Under the pieces are notes generated by a model. That model was not told the origin of the DNA. It did no database searches and saw only the letters and a list, made by a program, of their open reading frames with translations. Both the position numbers and the translations under genes were made by a program. A DNA stretch of 64,000 bases from NCBI RefSeq assembly GCF_963664415.1, contig NZ_OY761440.1, forward strand, positions 558,001-622,000. The letters run 5' to 3'. Positions 32,464 through 41,817 of the stretch are shown piece after piece. Origin of the DNA: an uncultured Desulfobacter sp. (GTDB lineage: Bacteria; Desulfobacterota; Desulfobacteria; Desulfobacterales; Desulfobacteraceae). Within the stretch, counting starts at the first letter, position 1. Each line of letters starts with the position of its first letter.

Positions 32464-34854
32464 ATGATTAACATAAATAAAATCAATCAGCTGTTTGAAA
32501 AATTCGGCAGTTTGATTATCCGCCTTCGTTATCTGGTGGTGGCCGTATTTATTCTGGCCCTGGTCTTCGGGTTTGCCGGTTTAAAAAGGATTCAAACCGA
32601 TGCGGGCTGGGATAAATGGCTTTTGGACAGCTCAAAGCTGAAAATGGCCGAGGATGAATTTAAAGAAATTTTCGGCAACAATGACTATGTGGGAGTATTG
32701 ATTGAATCGGACCACATGTTTAATCCGGAGACCCTGACCCTGATCCGGGCCCTGGGCAAAGAGCTGAAAACTCAAGTGCCTTTTGCCGATGACATCTTAT
32801 CTATCACAGACTGCGAATTTTCCCTGGGCCATGAAGGAGGTATTGAAATTATCACGCCGGTGCCTGACCCTATCCCCCGGGGCAGTAACACCCTTGCAGG
32901 TATCCGGCAGCAGATTCTGGATAAACAAATGCTCAACGGCAAATTGATTTCATCCGACGGCCGGTTCTCCTGGATTATTTTGAGGTTGACCCCCTACCCC
33001 GAAGGCTGGCGAAGCAAAGACAACAAATCCGCGGATATGGTGGTCGGAGAAGTCGCCGCCACCATCATCCGCCAGGACAAGTATTCGTCTTTGAATCCAA
33101 AATCGTCGGGTATGCCTATTATTGCCTATGACAAAACCGCATTCTATAAACACGAGATGTCCCGGACCATGGGGCTGTCCCTGATCGTCTCCCTTGTGGT
33201 GCTGTCCCTGGCATTGCGGTCCGTCAAGGGCATCACCATGACGGTTATCGTCACCGCCGGATCTGTAATCTTGACTTTTGGTATTCTAGGCTGGATCGGC
33301 AAACCCATTGATGTTGCCATGATCATGATGCCGTTGTATCTCGGCATTGCCGTATCCATCGGATACTCCATTCATATTTTTTCATTTTTCAAGCGCCATT
33401 TTCTTAAAACAGGAAAAAGAAAAGAGTCGGTCCGCCTGGCCGTCAAAGAGACGGGCTGGCCCATTTTATTCACAGCCCTGACCACTATAGGGGCGCTTTC
33501 TTCCTTTCACTTTGTGGATGTCAAGCCGGTACGCTGGATCGGATCGTCGACCTCTTTGCTGGTATCCATCGTTTTTCTTATGGTGGTCATCATGATCCCC
33601 GCCCTGCTCTCTTTTGGAAAAGACCAGGATGCAAAAAAAGTCCGGCTGCACTCCAATGCCATGTTGGAAAGCCTGATGGCAAAGTTGGCCAATCTGGTTC
33701 TGGCCCGACCGATTCCCATCATGATCATATTTATTCTGGGCGTCCTGATCACTGCGGCAGGGATGCGCCATTTTGAGGTCAACTTTGATGTCCGCAAAAA
33801 TGCGGGACTCAAGGTGCCTTACGTAAACCGTTTGGATCAGGTATGCAAATCACCTTTGGGCGCCTTGTACTCTTATAACGTGGTGGTGGAATTCCCCAAC
33901 GAAGACATGGCTCGGGAACCGGAAAATCTAGAAAAACTGGATCTGCTGGAACAGGAGGCATTAAGCTACCCCTTAACCAAAAAGGTGACATCCATTACCG
34001 AAATCATCAAGGATATGAACCAGGTGCTTCACGATGGTGATTCCCGTTTTTTCGGTATTCCTGAAAGCCGGGAGATGGTGGCCCAGATCATGCTGCTTTA
34101 TGAAAATGCCGGCGGCCGGGAAGCGGAAAAATGGATTGATTACGAATACCGGCGCCTGCGCATGACGATTGACCTGAAGGACTACAACACGGTTGAAGTA
34201 TACCGGGAACTGAACCAAATCACCCAAAAAGCCCACGCGCTTTTCCCCGGGGCAAACGTGACCCTGGCAGGCTCTGTGGCCCAGTTTACGGTGATGCAGG
34301 ATATTGTGTCCAAGGGCCAGCTCACCTCGTTTCTCATCGCCATCTGCGTGATTACGGCGCTGATGGTCCTGGTTTTCGGCAGCTTTAAAATCGGCTTAAT
34401 CGCCATGATTCCCAATATCACCCCAGCCATAGCCGTGGGCGGGCTCATGGGATGGATGCGGGTGCCCCTGGACCTGATGACCATTACGATTATGCCCATG
34501 CTGTTAGGGCTTGCCGTGGACGACACCATCCATTTTATCAACCATGCCAAACTGGCCTTTGAACAAAAGCGCGGCTATGCCGACGCCATCCGCCACACGT
34601 TCAGCGCCATCGGGATTCCGCTTTTGTTTACCTCCCTGATCCTGACGGCCAATTTCAGTGTTTATTTAAGTTCTCCGGCCAAGGTTTTGTTTTATCTTGG
34701 TATTTTCACAGGCACAGGCATCATGACGGCCTTGCTGAGCGATTATTTTGTTACCCCGGTCCTGCTCAGAACCTTGAAGGCCTTTGGTCCGGAAACAATT
34801 GCCGACAAAAAAACACAGCCCCAATACCATTTGAATAAGGAGGTAACCCAATGA
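32464..34854 (+). CDS. MMPL/RND-family transporter
   Basis: 796 residues from the ATG with AAAGGA upstream. The architecture is the duplicated RND form: an N-terminal helix (YLVVAVFILALVFGFAGL), a periplasmic domain, a helix bundle containing IMMPLYLGIAVSIGYSIHIF, a second periplasmic domain and a second bundle with ITIMPMLLGLAVDDTIHFIN. The VDDTIHF segment carries the proton-relay acidic residues typical of MMPL/HpnN proteins. This branch moves lipids, hopanoids and, in mycobacteria (MmpL4/5), siderophores. With a LolA-like protein and a barrel it likely exports or relocates an amphiphile across the envelope. Substrate unknown. Confidence 0.9.
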   Translation: MININKINQLFEKFGSLIIRLRYLVVAVFILALVFGFAGLKRIQTDAGWDKWLLDSSKLKMAEDEFKEIFGNNDYVGVLIESDHMFNPETLTLIRALGKELKTQVPFADDILSITDCEFSLGHEGGIEIITPVPDPIPRGSNTLAGIRQQILDKQMLNGKLISSDGRFSWIILRLTPYPEGWRSKDNKSADMVVGEVAATIIRQDKYSSLNPKSSGMPIIAYDKTAFYKHEMSRTMGLSLIVSLVVLSLALRSVKGITMTVIVTAGSVILTFGILGWIGKPIDVAMIMMPLYLGIAVSIGYSIHIFSFFKRHFLKTGKRKESVRLAVKETGWPILFTALTTIGALSSFHFVDVKPVRWIGSSTSLLVSIVFLMVVIMIPALLSFGKDQDAKKVRLHSNAMLESLMAKLANLVLARPIPIMIIFILGVLITAAGMRHFEVNFDVRKNAGLKVPYVNRLDQVCKSPLGALYSYNVVVEFPNEDMAREPENLEKLDLLEQEALSYPLTKKVTSITEIIKDMNQVLHDGDSRFFGIPESREMVAQIMLLYENAGGREAEKWIDYEYRRLRMTIDLKDYNTVEVYRELNQITQKAHALFPGANVTLAGSVAQFTVMQDIVSKGQLTSFLIAICVITALMVLVFGSFKIGLIAMIPNITPAIAVGGLMGWMRVPLDLMTITIMPMLLGLAVDDTIHFINHAKLAFEQKRGYADAIRHTFSAIGIPLLFTSLILTANFSVYLSSPAKVLFYLGIFTGTGIMTALLSDYFVTPVLLRTLKAFGPETIADKKTQPQYHLNKEVTQ

Positions 34855-35183
34855 AGAAAAATGTATTTACCCTGCTTGCTGCGTTCATCGCCCTGGTGCT
34901 TGTTACTGCCCCGGCCTTTGGCCACACCCTTTTCATGAATCTGACAGACAACGAGGATGGTACCGTGTCCGTGGAAGGCATGTTTTCCACCGGTGCAATG
35001 GCCGCAAACCTGCCCCTGTATCTGCTGGATAAAAATGAAAAAAAGATCTTAAAAATCAAACTGGATGAAAACGGAGAAGCCGAATTTAACATCCCGGATC
35101 AGCCGTATACCGTATTTCTGGACGGCGGCCCGGGACATACCGTACGCGAAGACGGACCTATAAATTCCGAAAAGAAACAATAA
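34851..35183 (+). CDS. Small periplasmic protein, probable metal-transport accessory
   Basis: 110 residues, start overlapping the MMPL stop (ATGA). A signal peptide (TLLAAFIALVLVTAPAFG) would be cut to leave histidine as first mature residue (HTLFMNLTDN). The rest is a short beta-sandwich-like domain (DGTVSVEGMFSTG, LPLYLLDKNEKKILKIKLDE, PYTVFLDGGPGHTVRE). It resembles small proteins that accompany DUF4198/NikM-type metal uptake genes. A free N-terminal His with a following GGPGH could bind metal. Family assignment is tentative. Confidence 0.65.
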   Translation: MKKNVFTLLAAFIALVLVTAPAFGHTLFMNLTDNEDGTVSVEGMFSTGAMAANLPLYLLDKNEKKILKIKLDENGEAEFNIPDQPYTVFLDGGPGHTVREDGPINSEKKQ

Positions 35184-35205
35184 CAACCTCAAAAGGAGAA
35201 ATCAC

Positions 35206-36105
35206 ATGTTACGAAATTTGAAGCTCACCGGTTTAACACTTGCCCTGACAGCGCTGTGCACAGGTACCGTTTATGCGCATTCCCTGTGGGTCAACATCAA
35301 CGAATCCTTTGCCCATCCCCCGGGACATGTCATCACCAGCCTTGGATGGGGACATGCCATGCCCCTGGATGACTTTCTGATGTCCGAAGCCGGTGCCATT
35401 GAAATTGAAAAATACAGCCTGGTGGGTCCGGACAATTCCATCACCCCCATTCCTGTGCCTGTTATCAAACAGGAAAAAACAACCGAGTCTAAAACCGGAA
35501 TGAGCATTGTGCCCGGAGATCTGGGCTTAAGAAAAATCTCTCTGACTGATAAGACCATCCCCGGGACCTACCAGGTCACTGCCGAATCTAAGGCCACCTA
35601 TTTTACCGGGTATGTGGATGCCAACGGCAAACACAAGATGACCACCAAACCCATGGATGAAATAAAGGGAGCAAAATCCTTTGATTTCAGCACCCGGTAC
35701 AAGGCCGTAGGCAAATCCTATTTCGGTGTTAAAAAATGGACCCAGCCCAAACCCCTGGGATATGAACTTGAAATCATGTCCGAAACAGACATGAGCAATG
35801 TTAAGGCAGGTGATCTGGTTAAATTCACTGTTACACTCAACGGCAAACCGTTGACCTGCGATATGAAGGGCATGAACTACCTGCACATGACCTCCAACAC
35901 CTTCGGAGGTCCGGATCAATACATGCTCACGGCATATGTCATGGACGGCAAGGCCCAGATCAAAGTCCCCACCCCCGGTGCCTGGAGGGCCTCGGTCACG
36001 GTAAAAAAAGAGGTAACAAAAGATAACGACCTAAAAGATCTGGTTAAAAAATGCCAGTCCATTTATTACGGTGCTTCCGTATCATTTACGGCAAAACCTA
36101 AATAG
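35206..36105 (+). CDS. DUF4198-family periplasmic protein
   Basis: 299 residues with signal peptide (LALTALCTGTVYA) and a mature start at HSLWVNIN, then LGWGHAMPLDDF, a central beta domain, and DLVKFTVTLNGKPL and GAWRASVTVKKE near the end. These are the hallmarks of DUF4198, the domain of NikK/NikM-associated nickel or cobalt uptake proteins and of accessory proteins beside TonB receptors. AAAGGAG precedes the start 22 bp after the previous gene. Last gene of the operon; a GC-rich terminator follows. A role in metal or metal-chelate handling is inferred from the family. Confidence 0.85.
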   Translation: MLRNLKLTGLTLALTALCTGTVYAHSLWVNINESFAHPPGHVITSLGWGHAMPLDDFLMSEAGAIEIEKYSLVGPDNSITPIPVPVIKQEKTTESKTGMSIVPGDLGLRKISLTDKTIPGTYQVTAESKATYFTGYVDANGKHKMTTKPMDEIKGAKSFDFSTRYKAVGKSYFGVKKWTQPKPLGYELEIMSETDMSNVKAGDLVKFTVTLNGKPLTCDMKGMNYLHMTSNTFGGPDQYMLTAYVMDGKAQIKVPTPGAWRASVTVKKEVTKDNDLKDLVKKCQSIYYGASVSFTAKPK

Positions 36106-36140
36106 TGCCCGACCCCAGACGTTCTTTTGTTTTTTCCCTT

Positions 36141-36180
36141 GCCCGGCCTGACAATATTTGTGGGGCCGGGCAGGCTTTTA
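36141..36180 (+). terminator. Rho-independent terminator of the MMPL operon
   Basis: GCCCGGCC (36141-36148) pairs with GGCCGGGC (36164-36171), followed by AGGCTTTTAATT. Confidence 0.75.
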
Positions 36181-36204
36181 ATTGGTTGTAAGGAATAGTA
36201 TTTA

Positions 36205-36510
36205 ATGGAACATTCTCTTTCAGGCATCCCCGAAACCTTGTTGGTTGCACTGTGGGCCAGGGCTGCTGAGACACGCATGCCCACGCCCCTGATCCGGGAT
36301 GAAAAGGCCGTAGAAATGGTCGGACGGATTGATTATGATTTCACCCGGTTTGACAAAGGGGGGAAACTGACCCAGACCGGTGTGGCGGTTCGGACCCGGA
36401 TTCTGGATACGGCCCTGTTAAAGTATTTGAGCAGCCACCCGGACGCGGTGGTGATTAATTTAGGCGCAGGACTGACCATTGTAAAGGCCGCTGGGGAATT
36501 TACGGCGTAA
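36205..36510 (+). pseudogene. Truncated LCMT/TcmP-like methyltransferase
   Basis: The 101 codons encode the N-terminal third of a methyltransferase related to copies A and B: SGIPETLLVALWARAAETR, DYDFTRFDK, TGVAVRTRILD and VVINLGAGLTIVKAAGEF. The frame then stops just after the SAM-binding glycine loop, where a full protein needs another ~180 residues. A ribosome site (AAGGAA) is kept. It may be expressed as a dead fragment. It follows the MMPL operon terminator and precedes other gene debris. Confidence 0.75.
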
Positions 36511-36568
36511 TTGCAAGGCTTCCATTTATTCGCCCGAACCTGGCCTGCAGGATTGTTTATCTTTCTTT

Positions 36569-36683
36569 TTAGAAAGAGCAGTCCAGATCATAGCTGTTTT
36601 GTCCCGGCCGGATCATGATCTGCCTGACATCCTTAACACTCACGTTCGGAGGATTCACCTGCCATCCCAACTCCAAGGAGCGC
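36569..36683 (-). pseudogene. 3' relic of an ABC-permease/M1-peptidase fusion gene (1)
   Basis: Encodes SVKDVRQIMIRPGQNSYDLD, almost the same as residues near the C-terminus of the intact 50393-53971 gene (GSVKDVRQIMIRPGQNSYDL). Upstream residues are scrambled and the end is cut short. It borders the left edge of the first AAA/nuclease cassette. Confidence 0.7.
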
Positions 36684-36780
36684 TGAGAAACTTTTTTACA
36701 TAGATAATTTGATTTTTTCAGGAACTGATAATAAGGTTTATACAGTAGATTCACATGTTATTTTGCAGCCGTTAAATAAA

Positions 36781-36865
36781 CGGCCATGGGCCGACCTGAC
36801 ATATCAACTGCCAGGCTCAGCCCACAACGAAAGTTGAAAGATCTGTATCGCTTACACAGACTTTC
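36781..36865. repeat. Dispersed 85-bp hairpin element, copy 2
   Basis: CCATGGGCCGACCTGACATA to CAGACTTTC. Close to copies at 5143 and 47819. The first stem has one mismatch here (GGGCCGA against TCAGCCC). Confidence 0.7.
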
Positions 36866-36947
36866 CTAAAAAAAATGAGAGATGCAATATGGATGATGCA
36901 AGGGATGACCGGCATATTTTGATCCTTAACCCGCCGGGGGCGTAGCC

Positions 36948-38504
36948 ATGAAAAAACTGCCTGTGGGCATCAGCACCCTGAAAGAAATTATTGAGGAAGG
37001 CCATGCCTATGTGGACAAATCCAAATTTGTTCATAATCTGTCTGAAAGAGGCAAGTACTATTTTCTTTCCAGACCCAGGCGTTTCGGTAAATCCCTGTTT
37101 ATCGACACTCTCAAGGCGGCGTTTGAGGCCGATAAAGACCTTTTCCGGGGACTGTGGTTATATGACAACTGGGACTGGGAAAAGCGCTATCCGGTGATTC
37201 ACGTTTCGTTTGGCAGCGGCGTTATAAAGAGCCGGGAGGAACTTGATGGTAAAATATTTACAATTCTTGATACAAATCAGAAAAGATTGGGGGTCGATTG
37301 TGAATATAAAAAGAGTGTTTCAGACTTTTTCAGTGATCTTATACGCAAATCAAGTGAAAAATACGGACTTCGCACCGTTGTTCTGATTGACGAATATGAC
37401 AAGCCCATCCTGGACAATATTGTCGAACCGGAAATCGCGGAAAAGATACGTGAAGGACTGAAAAACTTCTATTCCGTTATTAAGGACAGTGACGCCAATC
37501 TCCGGTTCGTCTTTCTCACCGGCGTATCCAAGTTTTCCAAGGTAAGCCTGTTTTCAGGGCTGAACAACCTGACCGATATCACGCTGGATGCTGAATATTC
37601 CGCGATCTGCGGCTATACGGAACCGGAGATGGTTTCAGTATTTTCAGAGCGTCTGGAAAACAAATCCCTGGAAGATATCCGCAAATGGTACAACGGCTAT
37701 GCCTGGCTTGGAGAAAAAGTATACAACCCTTTCAGCATTCTCCACTACCTTCGTGCCGGGAAATTCCGCAACTACTGGTTTGAGACGGGCACGCCCACAT
37801 TTTTGATAAATCTTTTACAGAAAAATCAATATTATATCCCGGATATTGAGAACATCGAGGCGTCCGAAACCCTGATCGGCGCATTTGATATTGACTTTAT
37901 CAGGCCTGAAAACCTCCTTTTCCAGGCAGGTTATCTTACAATCGCCCATGACCGCAGGGTGGCGGGAAAAATTTTCTATAAGCTTCAATACCCAAACATG
38001 GAGGTGAAAGCAAGTTTATCGGATTATATCCTGAACAGATACTCCCATGACACCGTGCTGAAAGAAAGAACCCAGCTTCGGATATACCAGGCATTTCAGG
38101 ACGCGGACCCGGATTCTCTTCACAAGATTTTCCAGTCTCTTTTTTCCGCCATCCCCCATGACTGGTACCGGAAAAATAAATTATCCGCATACGAAGGCTA
38201 CTACGCATCCGTTTTTTACTGCTATTTCACGGCCCTTGGCCTGGACGTGACGGCCGAGGATACCACCAGCCACGGCCGCATAGACATGACGGTAAAAATA
38301 GATAACAGGGCCTATATATTTGAATTCAAGGTGGTGGATATAGACAAAACACCGGGAACGGCCCTGGGACAGATAAAACAAAAGGGATATGCCGAAAAAT
38401 ACAGGGCCGGCATGGCCGAAATCTACCTGATCGGTGTGGAATTTGACCGCGATGAACGCAATATCGTAACCTTTGAATGGGAGCAGTTGCAGGCGAGCCA
38501 ATAA
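36948..38504 (+). CDS. AAA-ATPase-like / PD-(D/E)XK nuclease family protein (copy 1)
   Basis: 518 residues. The N-terminal AAA-ATPase-like domain (PF09820 type) starts LPVGISTLKEIIEEGHAYVD, with the Walker-A-like SRPRRFGKSLF and VVLIDEYDKPILD as Walker B. The C-terminal PF08011-type nuclease domain has GRIDMTVKIDNRAYIFEFKV, giving the D...ExK signature. Such genes occur as multiple orphan copies in bacteroidetes and deltaproteobacteria; function is unproven. The N- and C-terminal thirds are nearly identical to the 47985 copy but residues ~280-395 differ strongly. The start follows a short upstream frame ending two bases before the ATG. Confidence 0.88.
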   Translation: MKKLPVGISTLKEIIEEGHAYVDKSKFVHNLSERGKYYFLSRPRRFGKSLFIDTLKAAFEADKDLFRGLWLYDNWDWEKRYPVIHVSFGSGVIKSREELDGKIFTILDTNQKRLGVDCEYKKSVSDFFSDLIRKSSEKYGLRTVVLIDEYDKPILDNIVEPEIAEKIREGLKNFYSVIKDSDANLRFVFLTGVSKFSKVSLFSGLNNLTDITLDAEYSAICGYTEPEMVSVFSERLENKSLEDIRKWYNGYAWLGEKVYNPFSILHYLRAGKFRNYWFETGTPTFLINLLQKNQYYIPDIENIEASETLIGAFDIDFIRPENLLFQAGYLTIAHDRRVAGKIFYKLQYPNMEVKASLSDYILNRYSHDTVLKERTQLRIYQAFQDADPDSLHKIFQSLFSAIPHDWYRKNKLSAYEGYYASVFYCYFTALGLDVTAEDTTSHGRIDMTVKIDNRAYIFEFKVVDIDKTPGTALGQIKQKGYAEKYRAGMAEIYLIGVEFDRDERNIVTFEWEQLQASQ

Positions 38505-38537
38505 ACCGTCAACCGATGAATGATCAGTCTGTCTATT

Positions 38538-38735
38538 ATAATTTTTTCGAACATTTTTTCCTGGCTTCGATTAAATACCAATAATTCGGATCAAGGACTA
38601 CGGAGGCCGAAGAAAGCCAGCAATCCAGGTCGTAGCTGTTTTGTCCCGGCCGGATCACGATCTGCCTGATGCCCTTAACGTTCCCGGATTCATCTGTTAT
38701 CCCGACCTCAAGGAGAGCAGAGAAGCTTTTTTCCA
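38538..38735 (-). pseudogene. 3' relic of an ABC-permease/M1-peptidase fusion gene (2)
   Basis: Encodes TMEKSFSALLEVGITDESGN, IRQIVIRPGQNSYDLDC and YWYLIEARKKCSKKL with a stop, a diverged copy of the last ~70 residues of the 50393-53971 protein. No upstream coding remains; it runs into a poly-C tract. It lies directly beyond the right edge of AAA cassette 1. Confidence 0.8.
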
Positions 38736-38745
38736 TCGTCCCTCT

Positions 38746-38762
38746 CCCCCCCCCCCCCCCCC
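38746..38762. repeat. Poly-C tract (17 C)
   Basis: Seventeen consecutive C on the plus strand. The corresponding position in the intact gene (50608-50612) has only five, so the run expanded after the copy became a relic. Possible slippage-prone site or assembly artefact. Confidence 0.85.
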
Positions 38763-38928
38763 GATTCCATTTCATAACCCAGTTTTTGTATCTCTGCCGG
38801 TTTGGCTATTTCTGGAGTAATTCGGAGCCACCTTCCTTAATGATTCGCAATTAAGGAAGGTGTTTTCCGTTTCAAGAGTTGAAAATGTCCCCCGGTTTAC
38901 CATCAGCACCCTTTTCACGTCTTAGGAA

Positions 38929-39606
38929 TCACTCGTTTATTGCCTCTTTCAACGGCGGCAGATTTTCTCCCCGACTTTTTGCGTCTTTGTTCTTCTTCGC
39001 TATAATTTTGGCTTCATCGGTTTCTGCCGGTTGATAAAGGGTGGGCCACCACAATTCTAGAGAAGGGTCCGTCGCCAGAAAATCGAAATTCTCATTGCCA
39101 TACCTGAGGTGGAAGTGCCTTAAAGAATCCTTGCCCTGCCCGTGAAACGGGATAAAAAGAAGATATTTATATCCGGCCTTGATCATTTCCTCTGAATCGG
39201 TTTTAAAAATCTGCCAAGTGACGTCAAATTTAAACACATTTTTACTTCCGTTATCGATATGGGCGTGTGTAGTTACGCTGCCGACATGGACATAATCCCC
39301 GGTAAATTGATCGTCGATTATGACCGTGTTTTCATCCACAATGTTTAGGAATGTAAATTCAGGGGCATATCTGCCCAAAATATGATCTTTTACTATTTTT
39401 TTAGTATACCCCTTGGGCGCGTGTTCAGCCACTTTTTCAAAATACCTTTCTCCGTCTTCACTGTCATAAAATTTGGCCATGGATGCATTGTTTCCTTTCC
39501 AAGGCGTGAGGTCGGTAATCTTTTCCTTTTCCTTATCTGCGGCAAATGCAAAGCTTGAAAAGATACATGCAATCAGAAATATGGAACTAACCAGCCTTTT
39601 ACTCAT
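38929..39606 (-). CDS. zinT: ZinT-family periplasmic zinc-binding protein (copy 1)
   Basis: 225 residues with signal peptide (LVSSIFLIACIFSSFAFA). The ZinT/YodA lipocalin-like domain begins ITDLTPWKGNNASM. Near residues 165-180 it has FHGQGKDSLRHFHLRYGNEN, which places three histidines as in the E. coli ZinT metal site (H-x8-HFH). It ends with LELWWPTLYQP. ZinT binds Zn(II) or Cd(II) in the periplasm and can hand zinc to ZnuA. The gene follows receptor G and a receptor scar on the same strand, suggesting that it was once co-transcribed with a metal-chelate receptor. Confidence 0.87.
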   Translation of the reverse strand: MSKRLVSSIFLIACIFSSFAFAADKEKEKITDLTPWKGNNASMAKFYDSEDGERYFEKVAEHAPKGYTKKIVKDHILGRYAPEFTFLNIVDENTVIIDDQFTGDYVHVGSVTTHAHIDNGSKNVFKFDVTWQIFKTDSEEMIKAGYKYLLFIPFHGQGKDSLRHFHLRYGNENFDFLATDPSLELWWPTLYQPAETDEAKIIAKKNKDAKSRGENLPPLKEAINE

Positions 39607-39617
39607 TTTACGTCTCC

Positions 39618-39728
39618 TTAAAGATAAATTAAATTTATACCAAACACTGCATTGATCCCCGATATAGGATAAAGCGTTTCGCTGTCCACAGCGGCTTCAT
39701 CAAACCGGTTTTCCTGGCAATACAATTG
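39618..39728 (-). pseudogene. C-terminal scar of a lost TonB-dependent receptor upstream of zinT copy 1
   Basis: Minus-strand reading gives NRFDEAAVDSETLYPISGIN and VFGINLIYL, then a stop 12 bp before zinT. This is the end of a different receptor family (closing strands with PISGINAVFGIN), not of receptor G, whose own stop lies five bases further on. Indicates an original receptor-zinT operon. Confidence 0.72.
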
Positions 39729-39732
39729 TGTC

Positions 39733-41740
39733 TTAAAATCGGCGAGTAAGCTTTACGCCTATTTCACGGGGGTCACTGTAGTATTTAAAATCCGCGTCTT
39801 CTTTTGAGTAATCTTCATCAAAGATGTTTTTACCATAGAGATAAATATCCCAATTTTCAGCTTCATAGCCAACTTTGGCATTAATCAGTTGATACGCATC
39901 TCTTTTATATGTATTTGTCCTTTCTAAATACGTTTTCCCAACACCAACCAAATCAACTCCGGCATAAAAGCCGTTCCCTGGTCGATATTGGCCACCTATG
40001 GCAAATGTATATTCGGGGACATTAGGGGCCTTGTTATCTCTATAGTCGCCTGCGGCGTCCTGATATTCATCGAATTCTACATTCGTATAACCTGCGCTTG
40101 CCGTCATGGTGAATTGAGGTGTAATTTTAGCCTGTACTTCCAGTTCAGCTCCATAGGAAACAGCCGTACCAGCATTGGTTATATAGTTCCTCCCATCGCC
40201 GAGAGACTCAGTCACTTGCATGTCATCTATATCCATGTAAAAGAGTGCACCGTTTACGATCAATCTGTTTTCAAGAAGTTGACTTTTAACTCCTATTTCA
40301 TAGGACCACAGCTCTTCACTGTCATAGCTGTCATATTTTGAATCGTTACTCATAGCATTGAAACCACCCGACCGGAAACCTTTAGCAACCGTAGCGTACC
40401 CCATTACCTGTTCCGTTATGGCATAATCCACACTGAATTTAGGTGCTATGTCGTCCCAGGTATCGTCAAAGGAGTTGCCGGTACTGTAATCTTGCATGTC
40501 TTTGTCCTGTGTTTCATAACGAAGACCGCCGGTAACGCCCATTTTGGGTGTTAATGCGTAACGAAGTTGACCAAAAAAGGCGTAGGCTTCGCCCCCAGTA
40601 TCCCTATCCATTGTTAAAGGACCATAGAATGTTACTCCTTTACTATCGTCCTTATCATAATAGATACCGGCGACCCAATTCATCTTCTCCGTATTTGATG
40701 ACAATCTCACTTCCTGAGAAATTTTGTCTTCTTCGTCATCACTCCCAGCGTGCGATACTGCACCTGGATTAAAGTCATAATCCATAGCAGAATCACCATC
40801 AACAAATCGGTGAGTGGTGAGTGGTGATTGAGGTTAAATTTAATGTATCATTAAAATCGTAACTAACTTTTAAAGCTTGAGCGCTGGTTTTTGATTCCTC
40901 TTTGGTGTCAAAATCAGAATATACTTTCCGGTCACCGGAAGCAGCCACGCCCAAAGCGGCGGCGCCATCTTCACTCAACCCCATGGTATTGCCATCATTG
41001 TCATATTCGAGCTGAGAAAAAATAAAGCTAATATCAAGGTCGTCTATCGGCGTCCATCTAAGTTGTCCTTTTCCGTACCAATGTGATAGATCGTCGGCCT
41101 CATCACCTGTGTACCCATTTTTAATGAAACCGTCTTTGTCGTAATATTGGGCAGACAATCCAAAGAAGAGCTTGTCCTGAATAATAGGCCCGCTTACGTT
41201 TAAAGAAACTTCTTTTTTATAATCCTCTCCACCATCAACCGAAACCTTTCCACGAAAAGTATTATCTGGTTGCCGGGTAATAATATTGATAGCACCGGCT
41301 TCAGCATTTTTCCCGTACAACGTCCCTTGAGGACCGCGCAACACTTCGACTCGTTCAATATCTTGCAGGATGTCGTCATATCCAGAACCTGATAAAACAG
41401 GGATTCCGTCAATGAACATGGCAGTTGAAACACCTGATCCTACGTCAGCCAAAATCCCCCTCATAGCAGGTCTTGTAAAACCTGAAGTGCCTGAATCAGT
41501 GAGTATTAGATTTGGGACGTAATCGGTCAACTCGCGAACAGAACTAATATTCTTGTCATCAAGTATAAGTTCATCAAAAACTGTAATGCTAGTTGGAACT
41601 TCCTGGATATTTTCTTCCTGCTTATTTGCAGTTACAGTGATGGAATCCAATGATATTTCGGGTTGTTTACCATCTGCCATGGATTGATTTACGGCAACCA
41701 AGATCGAAATAAATACAATAGCCGTTTGAAAAATTTTCAT
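39733..41740 (-). pseudogene. TonB-dependent receptor G, frameshifted by a 7-bp tandem duplication (possibly phase-variable)
   Basis: From the ATG at 41740 (GGAGAAAC upstream) the frame encodes signal MKIFQTAIVFISILVAVNQS, TonB-box-like DSITVTA at 33-39 and plug VERVLRGPQGTLYGKNA-like sequence. It then terminates after LTSITTHHSPIC. A second frame resumes as THRFVDGDSAMDYDFN and continues to GVKLTRRF. At the break the coding strand has CACCACT repeated. Removing one 7-bp unit restores LTSITTHRFVDGD and a 666-residue protein, the same length as receptor C. Everything else is intact, so the mutation is recent or reversible. Divergent from AraC G. Confidence 0.85.
40809..40827. repeat. Heptamer tandem repeat causing the frameshift in receptor G
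   Basis: Plus strand GGTGAGT GGTGAGT GGTGA. One unit fewer would restore the reading frame of the receptor. Confidence 0.9.
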
Positions 41741-41817
41741 TTTGTTTCTCCTTTTAGACTTAAGCGTAATAGCCTCACCCACATAAACAATACAAAAAAA
41801 CAAAATCAAGCTTTGCA

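Larger units (their letters stand above)
36695..38507. repeat. AAA/nuclease cassette, copy 1 (~1.8 kb)
   Basis: Homologous to 47733-49544. Similarity starts at TTTTTACATAGATA and ends at CCAATAAACC directly after the stop codon, while flanking DNA is unrelated. Contains the 85-bp hairpin element and a 518-codon gene. No transposase or terminal inverted repeat is visible. Confidence 0.7.

Noticed and set aside
36889..36945. An 18-codon frame just before AAA/nuclease copy 1, also present before copy 2 (47926-47982)
   Set aside because: It has a start, a stop and a ribosome-like site in both copies, but all five differences between copies change the amino acid. That argues against selection on a peptide. 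It is treated as leader sequence.
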